NCBI RefSeq assembly: GCF_000282635.1
Contig: NZ_AKIW01000073.1
Coordinates: forward strand, 44,711-108,710
Origin: Variovorax sp. CF313
GTDB lineage: Bacteria; Pseudomonadota; Gammaproteobacteria; Burkholderiales; Burkholderiaceae_C
DNA: 64,000 bases
Reading direction: 5' to 3'
In this document: one piece after another, positions 63,361 through 64,000 of the stretch
Layout of the letters: each line of letters starts with the position of its first letter
Numbering within the stretch: position 1 is the first letter of the stretch
Notes under the pieces: generated by a model
Told to the model about the DNA's origin: nothing
Databases searched by the model: none
The model's input: the letters and a program-made list of their open reading frames with translations, nothing else
Program-made: the position numbers and the translations under genes

Positions 63361-63972
63361 ATGATGGTCTTGTATTCAGGAACGACCTGCCCCTTTTCCC
63401 ACCGCTGCCGCTTCGTGTTGTTCGAAAAGGGCATGGACTTCGAGATCCGCGACGTCGATCTCTACAATAAGCCCGAAGACATCAGCGTGATGAACCCGTA
63501 CGGCCAGGTGCCGATCCTGGTCGAGCGCGACCTGATCCTGTACGAGTCGAACATCATCAACGAGTACATCGACGAGCGCTTCCCGCATCCCCAGCTGATG
63601 CCCGGCGACCCGGTCGACCGCGCCCGCGTGCGCCTGTTCCTGCTCAACTTCGAGAAGGAACTCTTCGTGCACGTCTCGACGCTCGAGAACCGCACCACCA
63701 AGGGCAACGAGAAGGCGCTGGAAAAGGCCCGCTCGCACATCCGCGACCGCCTCACGCAGCTGGCCCCCGTGTTCCTCAAGAACAAGTACATGCTGGGCGA
63801 CAACTTCTCGATGCTCGACGTGGCCATCGCTCCGCTGCTGTGGCGCCTGGACTACTACGGCATCGACCTCAGCAAGAACGCGGCACCGCTGCTGAAGTAC
63901 GCCGAGCGCATCTTCTCGCGCCCGGCTTACATCGAAGCATTGACGCCTTCCGAAAAGGTCATGCGCAAGTAA
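63361..63972 (+). CDS. sspA: Stringent starvation protein A (GST-fold)
   Basis: 203 residues with an N-terminal thioredoxin-like GST domain (MMVLYSGTTCPFSHRCRFVLFEKGM) and all-alpha C-domain. The conserved surface stretch near residues 80-90 (PGDPVDRARVR) is as in SspA. SspA binds RNA polymerase in stress. petABC-sspA is the common betaproteobacterial order. AGGAG precedes the ATG. Confidence 0.92.
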   Translation: MMVLYSGTTCPFSHRCRFVLFEKGMDFEIRDVDLYNKPEDISVMNPYGQVPILVERDLILYESNIINEYIDERFPHPQLMPGDPVDRARVRLFLLNFEKELFVHVSTLENRTTKGNEKALEKARSHIRDRLTQLAPVFLKNKYMLGDNFSMLDVAIAPLLWRLDYYGIDLSKNAAPLLKYAERIFSRPAYIEALTPSEKVMRK

Positions 63973-63979
63973 GTAAGAT

Positions 63980-64000
63980 CGCCCCCAGGCTTCGCGCACT
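63980..64000 (-). repeat. Dispersed repeat, copy 6, cut by the window end
   Basis: The last 21 bases, cgcccccaggcttcgcgcac and one more, align with the beginning of copy 2 (from 7650). Only the edge is visible, so the assignment is tentative. Confidence 0.4.

Overview
The window is high-GC chromosomal DNA of a betaproteobacterium, most likely Comamonadaceae and quite possibly Variovorax. The basis is gene order (gltBD, mlaFEDACB, murA-hisGD, hisCBHA, hisFIE-HIT-tatABC, petABC-sspA), codon use, and a G/C-rich dispersed intergenic repeat of a type I associate with this family. No rRNA, tRNA, CRISPR array, transposase or phage gene was seen. Taxonomy is inferred from content, not from a search.

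Layout. 1-5.9 kb: glutamate synthase, gltB (5' end outside the window) and gltD, closed by a hairpin terminator. 6.0-10.1 kb: the Mla phospholipid-transport system in the order F-E-D-A-C-B. 10.3-12.4 kb: a YadG/YadH-type ABC exporter and a BolA-family protein. 12.4-20.1 kb: murA and the first histidine block (hisG, hisD, two unknown exported proteins, hisC, hisB, hisH, hisA). 20.3-23.6 kb: three genes that interrupt the his genes (a solute-binding protein, a DAACS symporter and a hexose-6-phosphate mutarotase). 23.6-27.6 kb: hisF, hisI, hisE, a small membrane protein, a HIT protein and tatABC. 27.6-32.8 kb: a DegS-like protease, an MFS transporter, a Nif3-family protein, pdxA and mscL.

33.2-54.9 kb is one large surface-polysaccharide locus of the Wzx/Wzy type. 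It has an export lipoprotein (Wza-like), a phosphatase (Wzb-like) and a tyrosine autokinase (Wzc-like); TviB/TviC for UDP-GalNAcA; a WxcM-like acetyltransferase/ketoisomerase fusion plus an aminotransferase for a dTDP-3-acetamido-3,6-dideoxyhexose; a WbpM-like 4,6-dehydratase and a WbpV-like reductase for a 2-acetamido-2,6-dideoxyhexose; a PglC-like initiating transferase and a PglD-like acyltransferase; a flippase, an EpsG-like polymerase and four glycosyltransferases. The centre of the locus (about 36.9-43.8 kb) is visibly AT-rich compared with both ends, as expected for a horizontally exchanged serotype cassette. It ends in a Tat-targeted parallel beta-helix protein of the pectate-lyase-like superfamily.

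55.0-60.2 kb: a second exopolysaccharide module on the minus strand, yjbE-yjbF-yjbGH, in which the GfcC/YjbG and YjbH parts are fused in one 1006-residue protein. A LuxR-type response regulator is divergent from it. 60.4-64.0 kb: the cytochrome bc1 operon petABC and sspA.

The observations I find most unusual are: (i) copies of the dispersed repeat that sit exactly between two genes and encode a mini-ORF overlapping both neighbours by ATGA junctions; (ii) the YjbG-YjbH fusion with its divergent regulator, whose receiver lacks the conserved lysine; (iii) a long nested inverted repeat in the leader of the symporter operon; (iv) several genes whose -10-like box lies 6-11 nt before the start codon, implying leaderless or near-leaderless mRNAs.
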